Source: Maribacter sp.
GTDB lineage: Bacteria > Bacteroidota > Bacteroidia > Flavobacteriales > Flavobacteriaceae
Direction of reading: 5' to 3'
Length of the DNA: 11,882 nucleotides
NCBI GenBank assembly: GCA_018679695.1
Contig: JAHHKH010000287.1
Span: forward strand, 1-11,882
Shown: in pieces, positions 1-7,292 of the stretch
How positions within the stretch are numbered: the first letter of the stretch is position 1
Layout of the letters: every line of letters begins with the position of its first letter
Made by a program: the position numbers and the translations under genes
The notes under the pieces: model-generated
What the model was told of the DNA's origin: nothing
The model's database searches: none
Seen by the model: the letters and a program-made list of their open reading frames with translations, nothing else

Positions 1-89
1 CCAATACCCTGAAGAAGGGCTACGGACTCAGTTCCAAATTCAAGGGTTTGGGACATTACTTTATTATAGGCTTCATCATATGTTATCAT
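1..89 (-). CDS. moeA: Molybdopterin molybdenumtransferase MoeA, N-terminal fragment (cut by window edge)
   Basis: The minus strand from position 89 reads ATG then 28 further open codons and runs off the left edge; it begins MITYDEAYNKVM and continues with LEFGTESVALLQGIG. This matches the usual MoeA opening, in which an M-I-[ST]-x-x-E-A start is followed by an LGxExVxLxxAxG stretch. In the family, MoeA inserts molybdate into adenylylated molybdopterin. The start codon overlaps the stop of the upstream transporter gene as ATGA (4 nt), so translation is probably coupled and the gene is the last visible member of the Moco operon. Only about 29 residues are visible, so the catalytic domains cannot be checked. 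The context of moaA, moaC, moaD, moaE, mobA and moeB strongly supports the call. Confidence 0.8.
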   Translation of the reverse strand, partial: MITYDEAYNKVMSQTLEFGTESVALLQGI

Positions 90-859
90 AATATATTCAT
101 ACCATTTACCAGTAATACACGTACTCCGACTACAAATACCAAAATAGCGGTAATTCTTTTAATACCCTTGGCAGAAAGTTTCTTTAAACTTAACCTAACC
201 CCTAATTGACCGCCAATTAGCACTGTTATCCCCAATACCAGTGTTTCTATCCATGGGAGTTCCAAGGTACCTGCCAAAATCAATCCACTCAAGCCTGAAA
301 TGGAGTTCACCAAGATGAAAAAACTCGCCAAAGCAGCTATTTTAACCGAGCTGTCCCAATTAATATGATTCAGGACTGGTGCCAAAAAAATACCACCGCC
401 AATACCTACGAGCCCCGATAAAAGACCTATGGTCCCTCCTATTAGGTAACTCAAGTACCTAGGGTATGTTTTTGTAGGCTCGGTTAATTTGATTCCGGCG
501 GTCTGCCAAATCAAAAAAATGGATGAAATAATAAGTGCTGCTCCAAGAATGATAAAAAACACTTCCTCCTTTAATCGAAACGTAGCACCTAAGAATGCCA
601 TAGGGACACTGGTTACAATAAATGGGAGAAAATCCTTGAACCGAGAGTGCCCATGTTTAAAATATAGATAAGTGCTCCCTGAGACCACCACTAAGTTACA
701 AACCAATGCAAGAGAGCGTATGGTGAAAAAGCTGACTAAAAATAGCGTCAAAAATGCCAGATAGCTAGACCCGCCACCAAATCCTACAGAAGAATACAAG
801 GTAGCAATCACAAAAAATCCTATACACAGAAAAATTAAATTCTCAATGCTCAGTAGCAT
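86..859 (-). CDS. TauE/SafE-family (TSUP, DUF81) membrane transporter
   Basis: This is a very hydrophobic protein of 257 residues with about eight predicted membrane segments. It shows the family's internal duplication: a glycine-rich VGFGGG loop at residues 25-30 and a second VGIGGG loop at 151-156 followed by FLAPVL. Characterised relatives export or import sulfite, sulfoacetate and other sulfur-containing or small organic anions; the substrate here cannot be read from sequence. The start overlaps the 3' end of the moeB-rhodanese gene by 17 nt and the stop overlaps moeA by 4 nt, so it is translated as part of the Moco operon. That setting suggests an anion linked to cofactor assembly, such as a sulfur oxyanion or possibly molybdate, but this is inference. 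The family is certain; the role is not. Confidence 0.85.
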   Translation of the reverse strand: MLLSIENLIFLCIGFFVIATLYSSVGFGGGSSYLAFLTLFLVSFFTIRSLALVCNLVVVSGSTYLYFKHGHSRFKDFLPFIVTSVPMAFLGATFRLKEEVFFIILGAALIISSIFLIWQTAGIKLTEPTKTYPRYLSYLIGGTIGLLSGLVGIGGGIFLAPVLNHINWDSSVKIAALASFFILVNSISGLSGLILAGTLELPWIETLVLGITVLIGGQLGVRLSLKKLSAKGIKRITAILVFVVGVRVLLVNGMNIL

Positions 860-1916
860 AGATTTTTAGTTTGTTAATACCGCCGTTCACATTGATGAAG
901 TTGGCCTCTGGGTTATTTGCTTGAAGATATTGTTGCGCTTTGAGGCTCCTTATCCCCGATTGACAAATAAGGTAAACCGGACTGCTTAAATTGATCTGAT
1001 GCCTCCAATTATCAATACCATCCAATGGATGGCATATCGAATTCCTTAGATGAAATTGTTCATACTCCTTAAGCGTACGAACATCAATGATCTGTAGCAA
1101 TTCCGAATTCCATAACTTTTCAAATTCCGAAGCTTCAATCGAAACCGTTTCTTTTGAACAATTCAAAGTATATTCCATTTGAAGCATTGTAATATTTAGA
1201 TTAGCCGGGATTGGTGAAAACTTTACTTTCTGGAAAGATTGGTTCAATCCATTGAACAACAATAATTTTCCAGATAGCACCTCCCCTATTCCTGTAAGCA
1301 CTTTAACCGCTTCCAAAGCCTGCAAATTCCCTACTATTCCAGGTATAACACCAAGCACACCATTTTCATCACAATTAGGAACTTCTTGGGCTGACGGCAT
1401 ATCGGGGAAAAGACAACGATAAGTAGGTCCACCTTTATAGTTGAAAACACTTATTTGGCCTTCAAAACTGTGTAGGGCTCCATAAACAAAAGGCTTTTTT
1501 AAGATAACACAAACGTCATTGACTAAATATCGAGTTGGAAAATTATCGGTAGCATCGATAACCAGGTCGTAGCCATTAATAATATCCATCGCATTTTCCT
1601 TGGTCAGGAAGGTATCATAGGAAAGCAATTCGGTATTGGGATTTTGAGCCCTTAATTTCTTAGAGGCGATAGCAACTTTAGATTCGCCAACGTCTTGGGT
1701 TGTATATAAAACTTGACGATGCAAATTTGAAGTGGATATCGTATCGGCATCTACCATGCCAAGGGTTCCTACTCCCATGGCATTCAAATAGGTCAGGACA
1801 GGAACTCCCAAACCACCCGCACCAACTACCAATACTTTAGCCTGGGCTAATTTAGCCTGTGCCTTATGTCCGAATTCCTTAAGAACGGTTTGTCTCGAAT
1901 AGCGTTCGGTCTCCAT
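843..1916 (-). CDS. moeB: MoeB-type adenylyltransferase fused to a C-terminal rhodanese domain (MoeBR/MoeZ/MOCS3-like)
   Basis: The protein has 357 residues. Residues 1 to about 245 form the E1-like ThiF/MoeB domain: GAGGLG nucleotide loop at 32-37, D56 and D58, the N64/R67/Q68 patch, K80, and DATDN at 121-125. Residues from about 255 onward are a rhodanese domain with the active-site loop CQSGIRS from C318. The first domain activates the C-terminal glycine of MoaD with ATP, and the second is expected to deliver persulfide sulfur, giving thiocarboxylated MoaD. C182 (VPNCDENGVLG) matches the cysteine implicated in thiol transfer in MOCS3/Uba4-like proteins. The usual zinc site is missing: the first pair reads TYRC (165-168) instead of CxxC, and no second CxxC appears near 236-247. 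It starts 1 bp after mobA and overlaps the transporter gene by 17 nt. A role in thiamine or tRNA thiolation is possible as well. Confidence 0.92.
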   Translation of the reverse strand: METERYSRQTVLKEFGHKAQAKLAQAKVLVVGAGGLGVPVLTYLNAMGVGTLGMVDADTISTSNLHRQVLYTTQDVGESKVAIASKKLRAQNPNTELLSYDTFLTKENAMDIINGYDLVIDATDNFPTRYLVNDVCVILKKPFVYGALHSFEGQISVFNYKGGPTYRCLFPDMPSAQEVPNCDENGVLGVIPGIVGNLQALEAVKVLTGIGEVLSGKLLLFNGLNQSFQKVKFSPIPANLNITMLQMEYTLNCSKETVSIEASEFEKLWNSELLQIIDVRTLKEYEQFHLRNSICHPLDGIDNWRHQINLSSPVYLICQSGIRSLKAQQYLQANNPEANFINVNGGINKLKIYATEH

Positions 1917-1917
1917 C

Positions 1918-2508
1918 TTACGTCAATTTTGTTAAAACCTCTCGGTATTCCAATTCAGAATTGGCGTTGATGAGCACATCGGCATTTTCAGGGAAAACTA
2001 AATGCGTATTGTTCTTGATAAGGTATTTTCGGGGACAGCTACCGTTACCCTCTTCCAGATAAGGTATCGCTGCCTTGAGTGCCCTTGGTTCCCAAATGGC
2101 ACATAGGGGCTCAGGTAATGGATTATCTGTTTGGGCAAAAGCGGTGGCGTAAGCATTTTCCTGGCGAGCTGAAATCAACTCCTGCAATGATCTTTCATCA
2201 ATCAATGGTAGGTCGCAGGCCAAAACCAACCAGGCAACATCAAGATGTTTTTTATGGGCAGATAACATTCCATTAAAAGGACCCCTATAGACATCCTCAT
2301 CAATAATGGAGTTGAAAGTTGATGGTATGTCGGTAACCTGCTCCTTTCGAATACTTATAAATGTTTTAGTACAAACCTTTTCCAGCAAGTGATAGAGATA
2401 TTCACGTTGAGGAATTCCATGATAGGCAATAAGACCTTTATCTTTTCCCATACGGGTACTCTTTCCTCCTGAAAGGACTAAGCCATAAATCTTAGCGACT
2501 GAAATCAT
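1918..2508 (-). CDS. mobA: Molybdenum cofactor guanylyltransferase MobA
   Basis: This is a 196-residue nucleotidyltransferase of the GT-A fold, of normal MobA length. The N-terminal nucleotide-binding motif LSGGKSTRMGKDK lies at residues 12-24, and the metal-binding aspartate is D99 in LACDLPLID. MobA attaches GMP from GTP to Mo-molybdopterin. The LxGG form of the first motif is the MobA (GTP) type rather than the AAG form of MocA (CTP), so guanine specificity is favoured. The C-terminal motif that usually reads NxNTPxx is NANSELEY (181-188) here, lacking the proline. The first 17 nt overlap the end of moaC. An AGGGGG sequence (positions 2514-2519, minus strand) lies 5 nt before the ATG, an unusually good Shine-Dalgarno sequence for this phylum and support for this start. 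Confidence 0.9.
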   Translation of the reverse strand: MISVAKIYGLVLSGGKSTRMGKDKGLIAYHGIPQREYLYHLLEKVCTKTFISIRKEQVTDIPSTFNSIIDEDVYRGPFNGMLSAHKKHLDVAWLVLACDLPLIDERSLQELISARQENAYATAFAQTDNPLPEPLCAIWEPRALKAAIPYLEEGNGSCPRKYLIKNNTHLVFPENADVLINANSELEYREVLTKLT

Positions 2509-2968
2509 GCTTACCCCCTGTTTTTTGTTCCAATTGAATGTTTGAAATTACAATATCATGAGATAAGGCCTTGCACATATCATAAATGGCTAGTGCGCTC
2601 ACAGCAACGCCTGTCAGTGCCTCCATCTCAACACCAGTTCGCTCAGTGCACTTAACTTTACAGATGATGTGCAATGCCGTCCCGCTTGGATGAATGTCAA
2701 TATGTACTTTTGAAAGATTAAGTTGGTGACAAAGCGGTATCAAATCGGATGTTTTTTTAACGGCTTGTATTCCCGCTATAATGGAAGTCTGAATAATGCT
2801 TCCTTTCGGTCCTAGAAAATCTTGTGATGTCAGGGTTTGAAATATATCCTTCGGGAAAAGCACTTTTCCTGAGGCAATTGCAGAGCGCGTTGAACTTATT
2901 TTATTTGATACATCGACCATATGGGCATTCCCAGCTTCGTTTATATGTGAGAGTTGCTTTTTACCCAT
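2492..2968 (-). CDS. moaC: Cyclic pyranopterin monophosphate synthase MoaC
   Basis: At 158 residues this is the normal length for MoaC. It carries the family's signature stretches: GPKGSIIQTSIIAGIQAVKK around residues 53-72, LIPLCHQL ending near 83, TGVEMEALTGV at 111-121, and YDMCKAL at 129-135. D130 and K133 match the catalytic Asp and Lys of E. coli MoaC (D128, K131), and K55 matches the conserved Lys near residue 51. It ends with the typical GGKHDF tail. MoaC converts the 3',8-cyclo-GTP made by MoaA into cyclic pyranopterin monophosphate in the cytoplasm. It starts directly after the moaA stop with no gap and overlaps mobA by 17 nt, so it is certainly cotranscribed. No anomaly was seen. 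Confidence 0.96.
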   Translation of the reverse strand: MGKKQLSHINEAGNAHMVDVSNKISSTRSAIASGKVLFPKDIFQTLTSQDFLGPKGSIIQTSIIAGIQAVKKTSDLIPLCHQLNLSKVHIDIHPSGTALHIICKVKCTERTGVEMEALTGVAVSALAIYDMCKALSHDIVISNIQLEQKTGGKHDFSR

Positions 2969-3952
2969 CTAACCGCCTATTGAAGTCATGGAGTTCCTAA
3001 AAATACCTTGGTATTCCTGCTGCGCCTCGAAACCTGTTTTTGATCGGCTCCCGATGGCCTTTAGAATCTGTACCCGTATTTTTTCCTCAGATGCATCACT
3101 TCTTAGAATATCTCGGATATTCATACATGCCTGGGCATATAAACATGTAATTACATCACCCGTTGCCGTAATGCGAAGTCTATTGCAACTACCGCAAAAA
3201 GTACGGCTAAAAGAAGGTATAACACCAAAAGTACCTTTGAATCCTGGAATTTTATAGTTAATGGATGTTGATGTTTCGTGAGACGGAATCTTTTTGTAAT
3301 CCGGATAAACTTCCTTAATATGTTCCAAAATGCGCTTGTAGTCCCAAACGATGCTGTCAAACTTACGGGAACCCCCATTAAAAGGCATTTCTTCCAAATA
3401 CCTTACGCAAACATCATAATGCTTGGCTAATTCCAACATCGGTAGTATATCCTCCGTATTCTGACCATCAAGGGCTATAAAATTGATCCGTACCTTGAAT
3501 CCTTCCGTTATTAAACGTAAAATATTGTCATGAACCGTATCATAATAATCACGCCTTGTTATTTTTTCAAAGGTGCTCCTATTTATAGCATCCATACTAA
3601 CATTAATATTGGTAATGCCCAGTTCCTTAAGCTCATCAATATATGGCCCGATCAAGGTAGCATTGGTAGTAATGGAAATCTCGTTCAACCCATTCATTTT
3701 CGAAAGATTTCGTAACAGCACCATCAAATCTTTACGAACAAAGGGTTCACCGCCAGTAATACGAATTTTGTCAATACCCTGGGAGACTAAAATTGCACTT
3801 AATTTTGACAACTCATCTATTGTAAAAAGTTTATGGTTATTCGAAAAATCGATACCCTCCTCGGGCATGCAATAATTGCAACGCAGATTGCACCGATCAG
3901 TGACTGCCAATCGTAGATAGTTTATTGTTCTATTGTGATTGTCTATTAACAT
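2969..3952 (-). CDS. moaA: GTP 3',8-cyclase MoaA (radical SAM)
   Basis: The frame carries both iron-sulfur sites of MoaA. With this start they are C21, C25 and C28 (CNLRCNYC) for the SAM-binding cluster and C253, C256 and C270 (CGSC, then 13 residues, then C) for the substrate-binding cluster. ITGGEPF follows at about 65-71, and the protein ends in SIGG, the conserved double-glycine tail needed for activity in the family. It converts GTP to 3',8-cyclo-GTP using SAM radicals. I chose the ATG at 3952 (MLIDNHNRTINYLRL, 327 residues) because MoaA proteins normally open with LxDxxxRxxxYLRxSVTDRCN about here. An in-frame ATG at 3979 would add nine residues (MGIRPPLKD) inside the moaE 3' end and is the longer alternative (336 residues). 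It abuts moaC with no gap. Confidence 0.95.
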   Translation of the reverse strand: MLIDNHNRTINYLRLAVTDRCNLRCNYCMPEEGIDFSNNHKLFTIDELSKLSAILVSQGIDKIRITGGEPFVRKDLMVLLRNLSKMNGLNEISITTNATLIGPYIDELKELGITNINVSMDAINRSTFEKITRRDYYDTVHDNILRLITEGFKVRINFIALDGQNTEDILPMLELAKHYDVCVRYLEEMPFNGGSRKFDSIVWDYKRILEHIKEVYPDYKKIPSHETSTSINYKIPGFKGTFGVIPSFSRTFCGSCNRLRITATGDVITCLYAQACMNIRDILRSDASEEKIRVQILKAIGSRSKTGFEAQQEYQGIFRNSMTSIGG

Positions 3953-3957
3953 ATCTT

Positions 3958-4377
3958 TTAAGGGTGGGCGGATACCCATATGGATTTATTTTTGAATATT
4001 TCCTTTTTCCAAATTGGTACAGAAGCCTTTAGCGTATCGATCAAAAACTTGCACGCCTCAAAACACTCCACTCTATGGGCGGCTGAGACTCCAACCACTA
4101 CAACGGCTTCCTGTACTTTTTTCGAACCCACTGCATGGCGCATAACAATCTTATTCAATGGCCATTTAATGGAGGCTTTCTCAGCAATTTTGTGCATCTC
4201 TTTAAGGGCCATTGATTTATAGGCTTCGAATTGCAGGGATACGACTGTCTCATTATTGGTGAATTCCCTAACGGTACCTACAAACACGCATATACCGCCA
4301 CTTTGGGCGTCTGATAATTCATCATACACCACTGCCGTGTTTATTGTGTCAACGATTTCAATAATTGGTTTTTGCAT
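3958..4377 (-). CDS. moaE: Molybdopterin synthase catalytic subunit MoaE
   Basis: This 139-residue protein has the MoaE signature GGICVFVGTVREF (residues 27-39), FEAYKSMALKEM (50-61), HRVECF (101-106) and KASVPIWKKE (117-126). K117 and K124 match the active-site lysines K119 and K126 of E. coli MoaE. It forms a heterotetramer with MoaD and adds the two sulfurs of the dithiolene to cyclic pyranopterin monophosphate, giving molybdopterin. The start codon shares one base with the moaD stop (TGATG), a classic arrangement for coupled translation of two subunits needed in equal amounts. Its 3' end lies 5 bp before the preferred moaA start. Nothing unusual was seen. Confidence 0.95.
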   Translation of the reverse strand: MQKPIIEIVDTINTAVVYDELSDAQSGGICVFVGTVREFTNNETVVSLQFEAYKSMALKEMHKIAEKASIKWPLNKIVMRHAVGSKKVQEAVVVVGVSAAHRVECFEACKFLIDTLKASVPIWKKEIFKNKSIWVSAHP

Positions 4378-4619
4378 CAGCCTCCGCTTACTGGTGGAAT
4401 TATGGCAATTTCATCATTGCTCTGTATAGGCATTTCCAATGAGGCATATTCTCCATTAACTGCCACCGCTAAAGACGACAAATTAGCAAATTCTGGATAA
4501 GAATCATTCATGAAATGAATTAATTCGCCCACTGTATTCGGTTTTTGTTTTATTGAGGACAAATCCAAATCTGATTTGCCCACAATGTCCTTTGCAATTC
4601 CAAAGAGAAATACTTCCAT
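4377..4619 (-). CDS. moaD: Molybdopterin synthase sulfur carrier subunit MoaD
   Basis: This is an 80-residue ubiquitin-like protein, normal size for MoaD. It opens with MEVFLFGIAKDIVG, has the central AVAVNGEY strand (51-58), and ends with DEIAIIPPVSGG, giving the required C-terminal Gly-Gly at 79-80. The terminal glycine is adenylylated by MoeB and turned into a thiocarboxylate, which supplies sulfur to MoaE. The start lies 3 bp after the stop of the molybdoenzyme large-subunit gene, tying the cofactor genes to that enzyme in one transcript. The stop overlaps the moaE start by one base. Confidence 0.93.
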   Translation of the reverse strand: MEVFLFGIAKDIVGKSDLDLSSIKQKPNTVGELIHFMNDSYPEFANLSSLAVAVNGEYASLEMPIQSNDEIAIIPPVSGG

Positions 4620-4622
4620 ATT

Positions 4623-6776
4623 TTAACCTACCAATTCTTTCTTATTCAACTGGTCCACAAAAGGTTGCTTGTACATTCGATTGCCCGTAGCCTTGTGTAT
4701 GGCAATGGCTATCGCCGCACCTGCAGGCGGTAAAGCCGGTTCGCCCAAGCCTGTAGGACTCAAAGTATTCTTAACAAAATAGGTTTCCACTTTTGGAATT
4801 TCTTTCATACGAATCAAGCGATACCTATCAAAATTATTACTTTGCGGTGTGCCATCTTCAAAGGACAAATTACCGTACATGGAATGCCCTATTCCATCAA
4901 TGACACCTCCTTCTATTTGATTTAGAGCCCCTAATGGGTTGATTACAATACCGCAATCAACGGCAACAGTAACTTTCTTGACTATTGGCTTATTGTTCTC
5001 AATGACGACGTCAGCAACCTCCGCTACATGGGTGTTGTGACAATAGTAGGCACAGAACCCTTGATAAACGCCATCTTTTGGAGTGCGAAGGCCTGATTTT
5101 TCAACGACCAGGTTGATAACATCCTCCATCCGCTCCGCTGAATATTGAATGCGTTCATCGGTAGTGCCTTTTACTTTTTGTAAAAGGTCTAACCGCATTT
5201 GCACCGGGTCCTTGTCCAACAACTCGGCCAATTCATCCATAAAACTCTGTTCCGCAAAAGAAAGGAAATTCGTATAAGGTGCACGCCATGCCCCTGTAGT
5301 TATATTACTATCGTATTTTGCAACATCGACCTGATAATTTTCCAAGGCTCCAGCAGGGAAAAAATTAGGAATCAAACCGTACATATTACTGTTTATCGAA
5401 GCTTCCTTCAAATGATAACCGGTAATCTGACCATCTTTTATTGAAGCACTTATTCTATATTTTATAGCTGGTCTATAGATACCTGCGGTCATATCATCCT
5501 CCCTTGAAAATACCACTTGTACCGGTTTTTTTGCCAAATTGGAAATTTCCGCGGCTTCCAATGCAAAATCGCCATACAATCTTCTGCCAAAGCCACCCCC
5601 CATTCGAGTCATTTCGAGTTCAATATCAGCTACATCGCGATCCAACATTTCGGCAATACGGTTTGCAGTTCCCTCTGGGGTTTGTATTGGACCAACCAAG
5701 TGAATTCTCTCGTCGGTTACATTGGCATAAAAATTCATGGGCTCCATACAATTATGGGGCAAAAAAGGCGATTCATAAGTACGCTCCAATATATTATCAG
5801 CTTCTTTGAACGCTTTTTTCACATCGCCATCGGCACGTAGCGTATTGAACTCATTACCATCTAAAAGTGCCAACAACTTTTTGTCATGCATTGCTGTACT
5901 TTCCATAGGTGAATTATCACTCCATTCGGCTATCAATGCCTCTTTAGCCTTCATGGCACGCCAGGTAGTATTGGCCAGAACAGCTACTTTATCACCAAAT
6001 TTGATGACATCCACTACACCGTCCATAGCTTTGGCCACATTGTCATCATAAGATTCCAATTTTTTACCAAAGGCAGGAGGCCTTAAAACCGAAGCGTATA
6101 ACATGCCCTCCTGTTTATAATCCAAGCCAAATAAGGGCTTCCCACTAACAATTTCATCCAAATCAACATTACTTGCATCTGAACCTATAATTTTATAATC
6201 CTTGGGATCTTTCAATCCTACATTTTCTGGCACCTCAAGTTTCGCTGCTTCCTTTACGACATCGCCATAACCCAGAGTTTCTCCAGCAGCATTCGTTATT
6301 ATACCTTGACTGGCAGTGCATTCAGAAGATTCGACTCCCCAGCGCACTGCAGCGGCATTGACCAACATTTGCCTGGCGGTCGCTCCGGTTTGACGGAGGG
6401 GATCCCATCCAAATCTGATCGATTGGCTCCCGCCGGCTACTTGCCGCGTGTAATTATTGGTATCCAACTTACCTTGGACTACATGCACATGATTCCAAGG
6501 CACATCCAATTCCTCAGCAATAATCATTGGCATGGATGTCTTTACACCTTGTCCGATTTCAGGGTTAGGAGCAAATATGGTAACCATACCATTATCAGCG
6601 ATTTTTATAAATGCATTGAAGTCATTGAAATTCAATTTTGAGATATCGATCGGCATTTCTGCCTTGGGCTTACAAGCTGTGAAAAGATTAAAACCTATGA
6701 GCATTCCACCACCGGCAAGGGAAGATGTTCTTATGAATGCCCTTCTGCTGAATTTTGAAGGTATAAGGGTTGACAT
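4623..6776 (-). CDS. Molybdenum-binding large subunit of an IorB-like (xanthine oxidase family) dehydrogenase, Tat-exported, possible lipoprotein
   Basis: At 717 residues it fits the large-subunit family of isoquinoline 1-oxidoreductase and membrane-bound aldehyde dehydrogenases. A twin-arginine signal (SRRAFI at 10-15) precedes a hydrophobic stretch and C35 in LFTAC, which resembles a lipobox with Phe at -3. The mature part has GQGVKTSMPMIIAEEL (75-90), the cofactor loop GGGFGRR (393-399), and GLGEP with E679, matching the catalytic glutamate of xanthine oxidase relatives. The enzyme should hydroxylate an aldehyde or N-heterocycle on the outside of the inner membrane; the substrate is unknown. 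The small subunit lies 21 bp upstream and moaD 3 bp downstream. No cytochrome c electron acceptor and no XdhC-type maturation factor is encoded nearby. Confidence is high for the family and low for the substrate. Confidence 0.9.
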   Translation of the reverse strand: MSTLIPSKFSRRAFIRTSSLAGGGMLIGFNLFTACKPKAEMPIDISKLNFNDFNAFIKIADNGMVTIFAPNPEIGQGVKTSMPMIIAEELDVPWNHVHVVQGKLDTNNYTRQVAGGSQSIRFGWDPLRQTGATARQMLVNAAAVRWGVESSECTASQGIITNAAGETLGYGDVVKEAAKLEVPENVGLKDPKDYKIIGSDASNVDLDEIVSGKPLFGLDYKQEGMLYASVLRPPAFGKKLESYDDNVAKAMDGVVDVIKFGDKVAVLANTTWRAMKAKEALIAEWSDNSPMESTAMHDKKLLALLDGNEFNTLRADGDVKKAFKEADNILERTYESPFLPHNCMEPMNFYANVTDERIHLVGPIQTPEGTANRIAEMLDRDVADIELEMTRMGGGFGRRLYGDFALEAAEISNLAKKPVQVVFSREDDMTAGIYRPAIKYRISASIKDGQITGYHLKEASINSNMYGLIPNFFPAGALENYQVDVAKYDSNITTGAWRAPYTNFLSFAEQSFMDELAELLDKDPVQMRLDLLQKVKGTTDERIQYSAERMEDVINLVVEKSGLRTPKDGVYQGFCAYYCHNTHVAEVADVVIENNKPIVKKVTVAVDCGIVINPLGALNQIEGGVIDGIGHSMYGNLSFEDGTPQSNNFDRYRLIRMKEIPKVETYFVKNTLSPTGLGEPALPPAGAAIAIAIHKATGNRMYKQPFVDQLNKKELVG

Positions 6777-6797
6777 GTTGTTATTTTTTGATTTAAA

Positions 6798-7259
6798 TTA
6801 CTTCATTTTTTTCGCTGCAACTGCAACGGCTTCATTAATCCGGGAATAAGAAGCACAGCGACAAATATTGCCATTCATGGCATTCTTGATTTCACTTGAT
6901 GTCGGATTCGGGTTTTTTTCCAAAAAAGCCGATGCCGTCATTATTTGACCGGCTTGACAGTAACCACATTGCGGTACATCAATTTCTTTCCATGCTTCCT
7001 GTACAGGATGTGAACCATCTTCAGAAAGGCCTTCTATGGTTGTAACGTTCTTTCCTTCCATCTGGGCCACTGGCAAAAGACAACTTTGAACGGCGCTTCC
7101 ATCGACATGTACGTTACAAGCCCCACATTGTCCGATACCGCAGCTATACTTGGTCCCTACCATCTCTAAATGGTCCCGTAAAACCCATAGCAAAGGAGTA
7201 TCCGCAGATACATCGACTGACTGGGATTTACCATTGATCTTTAAATTGTATGTTGGCAT
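6798..7259 (-). CDS. [2Fe-2S] small subunit (IorA-like) of the molybdenum hydroxylase
   Basis: With the ATG at 7259 the protein is 153 residues, the usual size. The N-terminal plant-type ferredoxin domain holds C40, C45, C48 and C60; the C-terminal domain holds C98, C101, C133 and C135 (CGYCQAG and ICRC). These bind two [2Fe-2S] clusters that take electrons from the molybdenum centre of the large subunit. The reading frame stays open upstream to an ATG at 7343, adding 28 residues, but that extension has no family character and family members begin like MPTYNLKINGK, so 7259 is preferred. It has no signal peptide and would leave the cytoplasm, if at all, with its Tat-signalled partner. It is the first gene of the leftward operon and lies 21 bp before the large-subunit gene. 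Confidence 0.93.
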   Translation of the reverse strand: MPTYNLKINGKSQSVDVSADTPLLWVLRDHLEMVGTKYSCGIGQCGACNVHVDGSAVQSCLLPVAQMEGKNVTTIEGLSEDGSHPVQEAWKEIDVPQCGYCQAGQIMTASAFLEKNPNPTSSEIKNAMNGNICRCASYSRINEAVAVAAKKMK

Positions 7260-7292
7260 TTTCGTCTTGAATTGAGTTAATAATTTGATTAC

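Noticed and set aside
3151..3378. Open frame on the minus strand inside moaA (75 codons)
   Set aside because: It lies entirely within a certain moaA gene in another frame and shows no family character.
5199..6051. Several plus-strand open frames opposite the molybdoenzyme large subunit
   Set aside because: They are antisense shadows of a well-supported gene, rich in Cys/His/Ser as typical for out-of-frame translation, and overlap each other.
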